A stretch of DNA of 64,000 bases from Liquidambar formosana. Taxonomy: Eukaryota > Streptophyta > Magnoliopsida > Saxifragales > Altingiaceae. Within the stretch, counting starts at the first letter, position 1. Each line of letters begins with the position of its first letter. The stretch covers positions 27,446,717 to 27,510,716 of the forward strand of contig CM077828.1 in assembly GCA_039720395.1 (NCBI GenBank), written 5' to 3'. This document shows positions 11,608-24,976 of this stretch, in pieces. The notes below the pieces were generated by a model that saw only the letters and a list, made by a program, of their open reading frames with translations, had not been told where the DNA came from and did no database searches. Position numbers and translations under genes: made by a program.

Positions 11608-14600
11608 CCTTATACTTAAGAGGAATTTTCTACCATTTACCCCATATTTTATAGGATGAAAGGAAAGATATTTGATCAACTAACTTTCATGTGAAAGTGT
11701 CCAATCAATTATTTTGGTTTTGACATTCAAATATCAAATAGTGGGAAAGTATATATTCTCTTTGGATATATATACCAATTACACATGAGGACAGATGAAG
11801 TCTGAATCTCTTGATTGAATTTACATGCATGTTATATGTGGTGTTTTAAACGTATTTGATTTTACATGATAAATAATGCTAGCTCACCCAATCATGGCTT
11901 GAGTTCAAAGTTTTCGAGCATGGTTCACATGTCAATGTTTTTTTTCATCTATTAAATGATGTTGCATGATGTTATAGTGACAACTTGAATTCAAACTCAA
12001 ATAAAATAGCACACATTTTTACATGATTCTAGGTGAAAAGGATACTCCAACTAGAACACGCCATGAAGACTAGTAGAATTGAATCAAGAGGGACTTTTAA
12101 ATCGATCAAACTAAATTACAGTTGAGTATAAAATGATGCTAACTTCTTAATAAACAATTACTAATTTAACTAACAATAACTATTAACTTTAATTTTTTTC
12201 TCGACCAATCTAAAATCCCCCCTTGAATCAATTCATATTTTTCCATGCTGGCATCATGATAAGGTTACCAATGTACACGTGGGAAGAGAGGGCTGCGGCA
12301 CAACATTATCCATTAGCCTTACACGTAATTGTTCACACTGTAACACCCAACAACCCTTACAGTGTCCTAAACCATTTGATCATTATCCAAAAAGTATAAG
12401 CCATTGGATCAAGACTTTCTATGTCATCATGGTCTCCTGAAGCTATGTTTGTTATGAAGGAATGAAATGACTATTTCTTTGTGGAGATTTGTTCCCTCTA
12501 ACGAGAGAATAGTCATTTTTTCCCAAATAAAAAAGAATAGCTATTTTATCTTTTAAGAAGTAAAAATCATTAAAAATAGTTCTCACCTATGCTTTTTTTA
12601 TTCCATTCCCACCTTTTATCGAACATTAAGATGGAATATCAATTCTCATTCCATTTCCTTTTCCATTCTCATCTCATTCCATTCCCTTGAACCAAAGAAG
12701 CCTAAGAAACCAAGTTGGGAGTTTTGTTTGTGTGCATCATTGCCATACATGTGGCCCAGACCTTTTGAAGATCAATGATAACCAATGGTGGGGGCCCAAA
12801 AAGGGATCGATCAGATTGACTGCACCCATTACGAGGTTGGATTGTTTTGACCATCATCATGAATGAGGACCACACAATATCAGAGGGAGGATCCTGAATT
12901 TTGAAACTATTACCACTGCCCAAAGGTCACAAGGATGTTGCAATTTTGAAAATTTGAACTGCTGAGCATTGCCAAAATGGTTTGTGTGTGGCATGTGGAC
13001 CTACTGCAATGGTCCTCACCATGCCACTGTTCTTTTCTTCTTTGTTCTCTGCTGCATCACTTAATGATACCCAGCTACTACTTTTGAGCCATGACAATTT
13101 CACAATCTAGTTGTTGTCGTTCTCTTTTTCTTGCTCATGTAATGTAATGTAATGACCTACCTACCAAAAAATTAAAAGACATAGCAGAAGCATCTGTTAA
13201 AGTTGAAAAATGATTTGACAACTTTTTTTTATATACTAATGTGGTGGCTGTGCATTATGTGTAGTTATTAGTTAGTCTGAATCGAAATCTTAGTGAGAGT
13301 AAGTTTGGGATATTTTTGTTTTTTCCCCACTATAAAAAGTTATTGATGATTATTGTTTTTGGAAATCTTGACAATAACATTCTTACAAAAGTAATGATCA
13401 ATCTTGATTTTACCTATTTAAAACTTACAGTCTTACATTTCAATAAGTAAAAATTTTAAATTCAACTTCCCGCTCTATGTTAATTGATGTGGTGTGAAGA
13501 ACATTCATTTATCCATGTTTAGGAGATTTATTGGAACAAAGATTTTGAATACCCTTATGCGTCGTGAACAAAAAAAATAAAAAATAAAAATAATTAGTTT
13601 ATCCACTCTCTCCTCTTGTTAACATAGAGAAGTTCAAGAGCAATCAAAAGAAGGGTTTTTAGGGAGGGGTAAAAAATAAAAAAACTAAAATAAAAAACTA
13701 AAAATAGCTTGATTTGCATTTAAACAAGATCAGTTATGTCGTTCAAAGCAGGGTGGACCGAATTTTTGAGAACGCAAACGGCCCCTAAAGATCAACTTTT
13801 GATTTGGTGTTGCATTAATTGCCTTTCCTAAGCTTTTTATTTGAACCCGAGAAGAAAAAGGGCAAAAAGAAAAAGAAAATCTAAAGTAACATGTACTTAA
13901 GAATAAGGTAAGGTGCTTAAAGTAACTTCAAACTCAAGTTTCAGCACATATGTTTCTCCTCCTTTTTTTTTTTTGTTTTATGAAATAAAAAGATAAATCT
14001 ATTGATGATAAAACTTAGTACAATGGGATAGAGCAATCCCATACATATTTTCCTTTATAATCCTTCGCAGCCTACTCCGAAAATGATTAGTCCAAATGCA
14101 TGAAGGTTATAATTATCTACTGAAATGAATAATGAATACCTATTTAACAGAAAACTAGCAAAGAAATTAAGATGTTAAAGCAAATATTTAATATAATTAG
14201 AGGGACAACACTTCTGGGAATTAAAGTGGCATCACCTTATTAGCATATTATTTTCAAAATAATATATTTTAAGTAAATGATATTAATGTAACAGCGATAT
14301 CAACTATCATATAAGATGAGAAGAACAAAAAATATGTATAAAATTAGTGGAATGTGTGGCATTGCTCTGATTAGAGAGACCAAAAATTAATTAAGAGTGA
14401 CACTGGGTACATGCTATAACAAATTTAATTTACGGAGTGCCTTTGATTGTCGATGGTGACCCTTCACCTCTCCTTCTAGTTTGAAAAGATCTCTATATAC
14501 ATCACCAACAATTTGTTTGAAAATATCTCTATATACCTCACCAACAATTTTTTCCACAAATGAATGATTGGTAGTTTTTCAAGCAACATCCAAAAATTAT

Positions 14601-15377
14601 AAGAAATTTTTTCCCATATTGGTTAATTTGCGTCGGTGGTCCTCACCACCAAGTACCTAACATATAATTTACTACTTAGATCGGATTTGAACTCAAATTA
14701 ATAAAGAGAAATGCTAGCGTCAATCAATGGTATCAATAGTTAGGGTATTCTCCATCCGTTGATTATGTGTCGTATTATATCATGGGAGTCAATTATTCTT
14801 TCATATTGAAAATATGTGGTATCCACAGATGAAAAAGATGAAGTCCGCCGAGAATGACGGTAGCACTTACCTTAATCAGGTTGGGAAAATCTAAACTAAT
14901 TATCATCTACTCATTGATTGTAGGTAACGGAGGAGGGAAATGATGGGAGTCCTCATGATTGAAAAAAAAAGGCTTAATATTCTGAGGAGTAGAGATAGAC
15001 CCACATAGTCCTAGCTTGAGGGAACTTGTCAGTTGTACGGTGAAACGTGGGCTTACACTTTATTCACCTGACAGTGTGTACTTTGTGCCTTCTTGACTGA
15101 ACCGTCTTCTTCACGCTATCATCTGTTCCCTCTGCATAATTTATCTCTGTCTTCGTCGTGTTGCATGATTTCACAATTTGGCTTTCAAATTTGAAGACAG
15201 TATTGGAGTACCTGGGTTTTATAAAGAGGGTCCGAATCCAAATCAAGTTTGGTACAATTGTTTTGGTTTAACGATAATATGTGGTCATTTTTTATTGGAG
15301 GAGACGGTTTGAAATGGATTTGAAGTATGAAAATGAAAGTATACAGATCCATTACAATATGAATGGGGTGGGTTTTA

Positions 15378-15653
15378 TTTGGATAATTGTTTTTGAACGA
15401 TTTATAGTATAATGAGTGATTGTAGGTAAATTATTATATAAAATAATATGGATATTAAGATCAATCATGTGTATAGAGAAGTAAATAAAGCTGTCGATGC
15501 TCTTACAAAGTTGGGATATACTGTAAAACGTAATCGTTTATGGGAATCTAATTTTCCTTCCGAAATATTGGTTGTTATCTGAGAAGATTTGATAGGTAGA
15601 TCTAATTTAAGAGGGAATTGACTGTCATTTACCCAAAAAAAAAAAAGAAAAAA
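15378..15653 (+). mobile_element. 5'-truncated LINE, 3' end with RNase H segment
   Basis: A 276-bp retroposed fragment is flanked by a 17-bp TSD, GAATGGGGTGGGTTTTA, at 15361..15377 and 15654..15670. In the frame of 15451 it encodes HVYREVNKAVDALTKLGY, the C-terminal end of the RNase H domain of plant L1-type LINEs. A stop follows, then a short 3' UTR and an A-rich tail just before the right TSD. Two stops upstream (SDCR*III*) show it is dead. 5' truncation, A tail and a long TSD are the signature of target-primed reverse transcription. Confidence 0.88.
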
Positions 15654-15670
15654 GAATGGGGTGGGTTTTA

Positions 15671-15818
15671 CTTAGAGTTGGCAATTTTTATTTTTTTCGG
15701 GTATTAGGTCAAACATGAGTATAAATTTGAAAATTATTTTGGATACGAATGAGGCATAAATCCCAAAAGAAAAAAAACCCAACAACCCGATCCTATTACA
15801 ATTTTATCCTCATATATA

Positions 15819-15867
<49 letters not shown>

Positions 15868-17571
15868 ATATATATATATATATATAACTTCTAACTTCTT
15901 AATCCTAAGTTTCTATGTTTGGAATTTATGTATAGTTTTATGAATATTTGAAATCTATGTTAGTATAGGCTCATGGAGTCCATTAGAAGGCTAATTATCT
16001 ATTTTTATTGTTTCTTAATTCTTATGTATGTGTGTAATATTTATGTGATCATATTAGGTATGATCTTATTTGAATAAGATCATATTGGGTGCTAAAAACA
16101 TGCATAGACTTGATATATGATTACATGAACAACATGTAATGAGTGGTAAGTAGCAAAAAATGGAATTTTGGGGAAACAAAATTGCTATGGCAAGGTTGTC
16201 GGGCATGGATGAGCCAAGGTGATATCGGATCGGGGATGGAGTTCAATTCCGATGTCCCATCAAGTATAGGGTCGGGCATGGGCATAGGAATTCAAAGTCA
16301 GGTTGGGCATGAGGTAGTTTCGACCTGCATCCGACCCAACCTATTGTCATCCTTAGTTTTATTGGTTTAGAGTTTGGTCCTATCTAGAGAGACGAAGTAA
16401 TTTTTGTTAAAAAGATAAGTTTCTACAAGAAATCGCCGCCCCCCCCCCCCCCTAAAAAAAAAAAACCCTATTTTGGCACATTTGAAGCTAAGTTTGTTCA
16501 TGTAAGGAGTGAATTCAATTTAAATTACTATGATGATCATTTTGTTTATTTGAAGAAAAATAAAAAGGGTTTAATGGTGATGAAAGATGAGGAGAAATTA
16601 GATAGTCCAACTAATTATTGTTATATTCGGGTGTGAAAATCAACACATTTTTTTAGTATTAACCAATGTAAAGATAATATGTCTGTAATTACAGCTTTTT
16701 TATGTTATTTCTCAAGCATAGTAATGCCATATACTTATAGTTTTATGTAGATTACATTTTTTTATTCACCCAAATCTAATTTATCCAAATTAGATAGCAA
16801 TATATCTAATCAAATTAGAAAAACAAAAAGAAAAAGAATTAGATACTAATAACATTTTTGTTTCTACTAACTTCAGAGCAAAATTGTGCACCCGTGAAGA
16901 CAAAATTGGAGAGTAATTTGGGAAGAGGAGGAGTAGGCGGCACGTGAGAGAGAGTGTGTGGGGAGCGAATCAATCCTTTGCTTGTAGGAGGCGAGCGAGG
17001 CGGGGCCCATACAAAAAATGGGGGCCCGCAAATGGAGTGCTCTTTCGGTATGCTCTTTATCGGGGGTCCCAAATATTCTCCCTCGTCTGTCACGTCAGAC
17101 AATGACCCTGTGAAGACGACGCCGCGATTTCTGACGTGTGACCACCACCACCACCGATCAAAAAAATCCTACGGCTGTGGCTCTTCCCATTTCCAACAAC
17201 GAAGATGACATCACAGCCGTTTATTTTCTCCATCAGGGATTTTTAGTCAAGCTGACCCAATTTGTGGGGTCCATTCTTGTTGGGACATTTGTGAGACACT
17301 GTGGTGACCCACGAAAAGTACGCCACCGACGGTGTCATAGACCGTAGCTGCTGCTGCCTACTTGCAGCTCTCTCTCTCTCTCTCTCTCTCCCTCCTCTAC
17401 CTTTTTCTTCCTTCTTATTCACAGCCTCATCCCAACCAGACCAACCCATTCTCTCTAGCTCTCTTTCTCTCTCTATATGCCATGCTTAGTGGGACTGAAG
17501 GAGTGAAATGGAGTGCTAGCTTTTGAAGGAAAAGGTTTGGTTGGAGGAGTTTTTATGCTGCATTTGTCTTC
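15671..17571. other. interval upstream of the Dof gene, with TA microsatellite
   Basis: This includes a long (TA)n tract at about 15818-15886, a poly-C run at about 16439 and AT-rich sequence. From about 16,840 the composition becomes GC-richer. A CACGTG G-box lies near 16,941 and a (CT)n tract at about 17,371-17,390, so this last part is the probable promoter and 5' UTR of the Dof gene. No separate gene is recognised. Confidence 0.55.
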
Positions 17572-19132
17572 ATGGGTCTTACTTCTCTGCAAGTTTGCAT
17601 GGATTCATCCGACTGGCTACAGGTATACCAGGCATTTCTTTGATTAATTTTTTCATATATCTCTCTATCATCATCGATTGTCATCACCACCACCGTCATT
17701 GTTCTTATTTTTAGGCCTATCAAAAAAAAACAAAAAAGTTCTTAATTATTTTGGACAATATTGGTCTTAGAGATTAGTACTATTTATTCATTATACTAGG
17801 ATGTGCCTAGGACAACCTTCCGAGAATTAATGCTTTTATATAAGATTGATCCAAGATTTCTTGCTTAACAACTGAGGAGAGTATCATTGAATTATCATGT
17901 CACTGGGAAAAAGAAACACATTTTAGAAACCAAATATATATATACATATCTTTGACTGCAGTTTTAGTAATAGCTAGCTAGCTAGCATGAGGTTCAAATA
18001 AGTCGAATGGTAACACATAATATGCCCTGAATTGCATGGAAAAGGCACCTCGGTGACATAACAATACTTTAATGAAGATGTTTTTTTTTTCTTTTTGTTT
18101 GTCGTGATATTTCATTCTCTGGTATTTTAGCTTTCAGACATTCCGATTGACATCTGAAAGGAAAAAAGAATGTCGAGGCTATCAGGCTAGTCCTTTGCAT
18201 TGCATTATAGCCAATATATTTCTGACACATTTCCACACCAAAAAAAAAATAAAAAAATTTGTCAGGGCACAGGTCACGAGGAGACGGGAATGGATTCTTC
18301 TTCACCATCAGGGGACATGCTCACATGCTCAAGACCCTTGATAGAAAGAAGGCTAAGGCCTCAGCATGACCAAGCTCTCAAATGTCCAAGGTGTGACTCA
18401 ACACACACCAAATTTTGCTACTACAACAACTACAGCCTCTCTCAGCCAAGGTACTTTTGCAAGACCTGCAGAAGGTACTGGACCAAAGGAGGGACCCTCA
18501 GAAACATCCCTGTGGGTGGTGGGTGTAGAAAGAACAAGAAGGTTAATACTACAAAAAAATCAAATGATCAAACAGTAAACTCGAACCCCGGTTCTTCCTC
18601 TCACAATCCCACCGATCTTCAACTTTCTTTCCCGGAATTGCAATTTTCCCACCTCACAAACATACTTGGAAATCCTAGCTACATGGAGAGTAAGTACAAT
18701 GCCATGCTTGAAACCACTCCAAGGCCTATTGACTTCATGGAGAGTAAGATCGAGGCCATTGTGGGGAATTCCATTAACCATGACTTTATGGGTAATGGTG
18801 ACTTTGGTGTGGTGGGTGGCCAAGATTTGAGTCATGGGTTAGCACCAAATTTTCATGGGTTGTGTTCTCCATATGGGTTTTCACTTGATGGCAACAATGG
18901 GAATTTCATGGATACCTGCCAGAGGTTAATGCTTCCATATGAAGGGCATCATCATGAGGAGCAAAATAATGTAGTAGATGTGAAGCCCAACACCAAGTTT
19001 TTGTCCCTTGATTGGCAAGATCAAGGTTGTTCTGATGCCGGGAAAGATTCATTTGGGTACATCAATAGTATGGGATCATGGACTGGCATGATGAACGGTT
19101 ATGGACCGTCCACGACGAACCCATTAGTCTAA
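17572..19132 (+). CDS. Dof zinc-finger transcription factor, DOF5.6/HCA2-like
   Basis: Dof proteins are plant-specific nuclear factors that bind AAAG cores; the DOF5.6/HCA2/PEAR group acts in vascular and cambial development. Two exons, 17572..17622 and 18266..19132 (GT-AG, phase 0), give 305 aa. Exon 1 encodes [17 protein letters not shown], the diagnostic start of the DOF5.6 type. The Dof finger is complete with C57-X2-C60-X21-C82-X2-C85 and [20 protein letters not shown], followed by the GGGCRKNKK basic tail. The rest is low-complexity and rich in N, M and G, ending [10 protein letters not shown]...NPLV. An in-frame ATG upstream of exon 2 (18200) lies in the intron and is not the start. 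A second copy of the last coding bases and stop follows in the 3' UTR (about 19,172-19,229). Confidence 0.93.
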
Positions 19133-21589
19133 ATTAATCCAGTTGTAGCTAGTAATCAACGGTCTAGGATCGCCGGCTGGCGCGATGAACGGTTGTGGAT
19201 CATCTGGAACAAAAGCCATTAGTCTAAATCTTTACCCTACTATTTCTAAGTATGCCTTTAATAGAAGGTTTAATTTTTTATGCTTCTTTCTATGAAGGTG
19301 GTCTTTAGTTTTAATTTGACTTAACGAGCATGAGTGCGAATGAAGAACTTGGAGAGTCCAAAAATGACTGCCTTAGTGCCTAATGTGGATTTTTTTTTAA
19401 TTATTATTTTAATTTTTGTTGTCTCGCGTGGAAGATGGACAATAGGGTTTTGTTGTAATATCGAGGAAGATATATGGTAGTGCTTTTTAATTAAAAAAAT
19501 GTTCCACTAGTACTTAGTGGATATCTTTTATCTTACATGCATGATGGTGTTTTAGGTGTTTTTTGAGTTATTATTGGTAAAGGTTCTAAGTTCTAACTGT
19601 CTATGTGGTTGGGAATGGGGGAGTGTTGAGACAAGAAAGGAGAGAAAGCAGAGTTTTCAGGGAAAGCAAAAAATTCTCTTGAGTAGCGTGTCATTGCATG
19701 TGACTTCATGTCTTCATTGTACTTCCCAGGGCTCTAATTGTTGGTTGGGGATTGCAGTACCAGCTAGTACCTCTCTTTAATTTGTCTCTCCATTATGTGT
19801 GTGTGTGTGTGAATTAAGGTGACACTGCTTGGCCCTGGCTGAATAAACTGGCTTCACCAGAAGTGTTCTTATCGAGTGAAATAAAAAACAAACAAAGAAA
19901 ACTCAATCTCTAAGCTTTATATTGCCGGACAATACTTCCTTCCACACGGTTGTTGGGCTTAGCCGAACTATAACACCATAGCTTGAAACTGACCCTCATG
20001 ACTTAATGGTATCTCACCTTTTTTTAATAGAAGGGAGTCTTTATTGGCACCTCAAAACTTGTTTTTGATCCCCCACTCATTTGAATCTGTTCAAGATTTT
20101 ATACAAAATATGAAAGGTTTCTAAGAAAACTAGTTGCGCCGTCCATTAACAGACATCATTTTGAACTACCTTGTAGAAGAATTTTTTTCAAAATATAGAT
20201 AAAAAAATGTAAGTCTTAAAGTACCAATACAGTCCCCCTTTATACAAAGGAGAGGTCTCAGATTTGAATCTTTGAACTCTCGGGGTGAGGGGCTTAACCG
20301 AAGAGAGAAGCTTCCCTCGTTGTATAGCCCAAAGCCCGTTTAGGTTCTCTTGAGCCTGTATCAATCCAGGATCAGACCACTCTGTGTATCAGATATTGGG
20401 TTAAGTCTGGACCGGCCCAAGTTGAACACTATACATGAAATCCTTTGTTACCGCTTATTCCTTATTTCTTTAATTATTTATTTTTTCTCGAAACCCAAGT
20501 TCTTGCTAGCTGACCCAATCTAGTTATGCAATGGCACAATATGATCAGATAAGATAAAATATCGTCTAAACAAAATGCTTAGATGGGAATGGGTCTAGCC
20601 TCAGGATGAGCCTTGGAACAGCCCGTTTGGCTCAACTCAGACTGGGCACAAATTTTGGGCCAAGTGGGCTTAGCTTGGGACAGTTTGCAAACCTAGTGGA
20701 GTGAACTTCCATGCAAAATTATGCAGCTAATTGCACACAAAATGATATGGGACATTAAATTCACTCCGAATGAGGGCATCTCAAAACCTATATTAGATTC
20801 AAATATGAGTAAAAAAGGCTAAAACCCTTTTTAATCTTTTACTCAAATCTATATCAAATCTAGTTTTACTCAAATTTTTCACCAAATCAAGAGAGCATCA
20901 AATTCATACTTGAGAGGAAAATTGGTCATTGTCAGCACATGACCCAAATGACCCAACATTTGGCTACATGACCTTATGCCCAAGTGTTCTTCTCTGTCCG
21001 TAAGTGTTTTTGTATCTATCATTTTTTTGCAATGACGAACTCTGGAGCATCAAATTCTTACTTGAGAGGCAAATCGGTCATGGTCAGCACATGGGCCAAA
21101 TGGCCTGGCATTTGGCTACATGTGACCTTATGCTCAAGTATTTTGTGTCCACAAGTGTTTTATGTCTGTCATTATTATTATTTTTTTTTATTTTATTTTT
21201 TTGCAATGACAGACCGTCATGATAACATTTTTCAGAATTATAAAATGTTAACAATAATGATTCAATGAACCATTTGGTGGAAAATGGCAATGATATAGAG
21301 AGGTCTATCAGGAAATAACGGAGGTGGTTGCAGTTGCAACACAACATTTGTCACCTGTTGGAAATCGATCATATATTACTGCATCATAATTCTTTTTCCA
21401 GGAAACTGGTTTCCATTGCACCAAACAGATACCAAACAGATTAAGCCTTTCTAGCCCATTCTTCAATAGGATATACCCAATTACACACACATTAAAACCA
21501 TGAAAATGTATCTAATTAAATGGACCAGCGAAAACAAATGTACAAATTAAACCTGCACTTGTCCAGAAGATGCAATGTTGCAAAAATGA
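19133..21589. other. interval between the Dof and HAD phosphatase genes
   Basis: This begins with the Dof 3' UTR, which carries the duplicated end of the coding region. A (GT)n tract lies at about 19,797-19,810. An imperfect 150-bp tandem duplication lies at 20.9-21.2 kb. The last few hundred bases before 21,590 are the likely 3' UTR of the minus-strand phosphatase gene. No other gene is recognised. Confidence 0.55.
20895..21212. repeat. 150-bp imperfect tandem duplication
   Basis: Both copies run from GCATCAAATTC.TACTTGAGAGG, through GTCA..GTCAGCACATG...AAATG and ATTTGGCTACATG, to TTTTTTTGCAATGAC. They occupy 20895-21044 and 21045-21212. The second copy is longer because of an expanded T/A run. 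Confidence 0.8.
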
Positions 21590-23806
21590 CTAGTGAGGGA
21601 CGGGGAGAGCGTTTGGAAAGGCTTCATGGGCAGAGACCGAACTCGTCTGCAACTTGCAATCGACGGCAACCAATCGATCAGAGGACCTCAAAGTACCGCA
21701 TTGTTCTTCAATGACAATTGTGTTGATTTGATGGAGCAGGATCCTCTCAAGCTCCTCCCCATTGCTCCATTCATGAATTTGTGCCTTGATACGCATTGGG
21801 TTGGTGCAAATGAGATCCCAAAGTGGGAAATTCTTCCTTGGCATCAGACCCTCTCCTTCTCTGAGCTTTAAACCTGCGCAAAGATCAGGTTGGCCATCCC
21901 CTACATAGATAAATCGTTTCTTCCCCTCTGCAGAAACAGAAGCTCGGATCCTCTCCATAATCAGACCCTGTCCAACGAAAGTTCCATAATCAACCCAAAG
22001 TCTATAAATAAGTTTTACATTCTCTAGTGCACTGTTTTACTGCCAAAATCAGTAGAGAATAAACAAAATCTTGGAGAATAACAGCATGATGATATATATA
22101 TATTTGGAAGATGAGATTCTCAGCACCATCTTGGATTATATCTACCAATCACATCTTCCCATAAATGTTCAAAATTCCTGGAGGAAATTAGCTACTGGTA
22201 ACTCCCTACTAAGGTTAGTCTAAGCCTAATAGTTTGGATACCCCTCTTGGGACAAAAAAATAAAAAATAATAATAATAATGCCAAGGATTGGAAAAGCCA
22301 TTAGGGGGGAACTAGAAGTAATTACCTTGCACATGTTGGGAGGGCAGATATTGCAGCCATGAGAAGATGAGTGAAAATCATAGAATGGTAAGATTCTAAG
22401 CCTGCCTTCTCCATCAACAAAACTCGGGTTTGTGTTGATTTCTGAGAAACATTCCATCAGCCCATGATGTTTCAAGATTGTCTCGATGAAGAGGGGATTT
22501 GCATCACTTAATATCCTTAAATCACACCTGTAATCATCAAATATCAATTCGCTACTTTGATTTTATTTATTTATTAATTAGAGCAGACTTATTATAACGG
22601 ATAAAATTGTAACACGTACACGCATATATATATGTATATATATATATATATATATATGGGTAACGATGGCACAAATTTTTTTGTACACTTTTTTACATCA
22701 TTATTAAGCCATCACATCATCAAAATTCAATCGTTTTCAAAAAGGTTAGCGTGGTACCGAGTCGCACCGACTCCTTACAACCTAGCTTGTGTGAAAAAAT
22801 GAGATCCATTGATCCTATATGTTATATACATATATATACACAAATATTATTGTTTGGAAAAATACCCAGAAGCATGGGCTGATTTAATTGCAGAGATAAT
22901 CTTGGGATGCACTGGAACTTGTTTCAAACACTGTGCAATGTCCTCGATTGTTTTTCCCTGAGAGTGAATCTCCATCATCATCCTGTCCTGCAAATTTTAA
23001 CAAAGAAAAGCATATAATAAGGGTCTCTGATTAATTATTAACAACCCCCCTCCCCCTAAAAAAATAAAAATAAAAATAAAAATATATATCAAAACCAAAA
23101 TGATTAGTCAATTCCCGTAAGATTTGGTTATGTATGATATAATTAAGGAAAAAAAAACAAAAATGAATAACTCAAATAATCCCTCTGGGTAAAAAAACAT
23201 AAGAACCTGAAAAATATTTTAGTAATCTAGTTATATTAACAACTCGAGCTGTCTAGAGCAGACTAGCTAGTTCCCTATCTCAAGCAACGCTACCACCCAC
23301 TTGAGTGTGTAATCAGCAGACAAAACCCAAATAGGTGATTAGTAAAGTATAAAGAGTTGAAACGAGTATTTTGTACTTCTTGAGTTAGGTTACTAACTAG
23401 AACCAAGTAAAGTACTCTTTGGGATTAAATGAACAAATAACTTGAAAAGCAAAATTTTAATCTATAAATAGCTAAACAATATCAATCAGAACTCTATTTG
23501 CAGAAACAAATATATAACTAATGAATAAATAAATAAGGGAATTTATAAACCATCAATCCTCTAACCTGCAGTAATCTAAATGCTTAAGCATGGGTAGATG
23601 AAAAAAGGCAAAAACAAATAAATCAAACAAATATGGGTATAAAGCAATGTTAAAAATTAAAAACTAACCATGAGAGAGTTCCAAGGCAAGGTAGGGAGGA
23701 GGCGAGTGAACATATCTGTGACACCCAACTCGTCCACCACCCAGTTATCGCTATCGCAGTCGATAATGGTCTTGTCAAAATCAAAAACCACCACCACTCC
23801 GGCCAT
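21590..23806 (-). CDS. HAD-superfamily phosphatase, thiamine phosphate phosphatase-like / PHOSPHO1 family
   Basis: This family dephosphorylates small phosphate esters such as phosphoethanolamine, phosphocholine or thiamine monophosphate; substrate cannot be assigned from sequence. Four exons with GT-AG borders and consistent phases, 23669..23806, 22866..22987, 22326..22527 and 21590..21967, give 279 aa. HAD motif I is VVVVFDFDKTIID, with nucleophile D9 and acid/base D11. Motif II is LRILSDAN (S94). The metal-binding motif is VGDGQPD (D178, D182). The family's Cys-rich CNICPPNMCK and the MPRKNFPLWDLI block are present. The protein resembles Arabidopsis At4g29530 (thiamine phosphate phosphatase-like) a little more than PECP1/PS2, as recalled. 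The C-terminus runs about 40 residues past the usual end. All key residues are intact. A Mutator-like MITE lies about 400 bp upstream of the ATG. Confidence 0.9.
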
Positions 23807-24209
23807 TTTTCACGGCCAATATCAGTTCCTCCACCACCACCACTCCGGCCGTTGTTTAGGAGTATAGTGCTTACAGCTTACAAGCGCACTAAAGAGAGAA
23901 AGGTCTCTATATAGTGGAATGTGGATGGCTGCCTCCTACTGTCCTGCACGAATTGGAAGTCCTAAACATGGAATTATTACTACGTGACACTTGCTTTTTT
24001 GCTATTGAATAGTGCCTGTCCAATCGTCACTTTGCTTTATTTCATTGGGGGGAATTATAGATGCGTTTGGCTATGGGTAAATAATTACACATCAATACAA
24101 CTAACTACTCATTTCATAATAAATGACTATTAACTTAATTAAAAATTACTACTATATATAATTATTTGCCGCAGCCGGACTACTTTGTAATTCCTGATAT
24201 TTCATTTTA

Positions 24210-24976
24210 GGGTGGGGCTATTTCCACAGCCCAAATGGCTGCATCCACAGCCTCATTAAAAAAAATTAGGCACTTTACCCAATTTGCCCTTATTTTCTCC
24301 TCCCTTGACCCTTGCTATCTCTCTCTCTCTCTCTCTCTCTAAAACAATGCAATAGCAGATAAACATCTTCAAACCACTTCCATGGTACTTTGATCCACTC
24401 AGGATGTAGCTATGGTTTAAATCAACTGGTCCAAGCTTGAAGACCAAACCCGGATGGTTATGGTTGGTTGACAATGACAAAAATCAAGCTTGAACAATGT
24501 CCACATTAATTCATCAAGAATAAGAAACAGAGAAAAAATGGCAAGTGAAGCAAGCATTCTAGCCTGGGAAAAAAATTTGTGAACACTTAGAAACAATACC
24601 CATGATCCGAGAAACTACTCTGCCCCTACAATCATCTTAGTGTCCAAAACTTCTAGTATAATGGGTCTAAGTTTGATCAAACCTAATATTTGAAAATTGA
24701 ATGGAATAGAAGAATTACCAAGTCAACAAATGGTCATTTCATCCAATTATATACATCAAGGTAGAGAGAGAGAGGATAAAACAAAAGTGGTTTTGGAATA
24801 TTACTCTACTGATAAGTTTAAAAGAACTGATGAGTTTAAGAGAGAGAGATAGGGAAGGGAAGGAAGGAGGATGGAAGACTGGAGGAGGGGGTTGAGGACA
24901 AATTAGGTAAAGTGACAAAAAAAAAATTAATAGGGCTGTGGATGGAGCCATTTGGGCTGTGGAAATAGTCCCACCC
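24210..24976. mobile_element. Mutator-like MITE (family A)
   Basis: A 767-bp element has terminal inverted repeats of about 75 bp. Left GGGTGGGGCTATTTCCACAG mirrors right GGGTGGGACTATTTCCACAG (reverse complement), and similarity continues through CCCAAATGGCT.CATCCACAG. A perfect 9-bp TSD, TTCATTTTA, flanks it at 24201..24209 and 24977..24985. Long TIRs with 9-base duplications define Mutator-like elements. The interior has (CT)n and (GA)n tracts but no transposase. It sits in the 5' flank of the HAD phosphatase gene. Confidence 0.92.

Larger units (their letters stand above)
7232..15360. other. gene-poor interval upstream of ATM
   Basis: No gene is recognised here. The first few hundred bases are presumably the ATM promoter and 5' UTR. 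The rest holds short tandem repeats (8.4-8.8 kb), a TA microsatellite near 10,141, an inverted-repeat element (11.3-11.6 kb) and AT-rich unique sequence. Open frames of 60-140 codons show no recognisable domain and no splice-consistent neighbours. Confidence 0.6.

Noticed and set aside
15818..15886. Open frame of repeated Ile-Tyr
   Set aside because: It is a TA microsatellite translated, not a gene.
18200..18265. An upstream in-frame ATG extending the Dof exon 2 by 22 residues
   Set aside because: A strong acceptor (TTTGTCAG) lies before 18266, and exon 1 at 17572 encodes the conserved family start [17 protein letters not shown] in phase.
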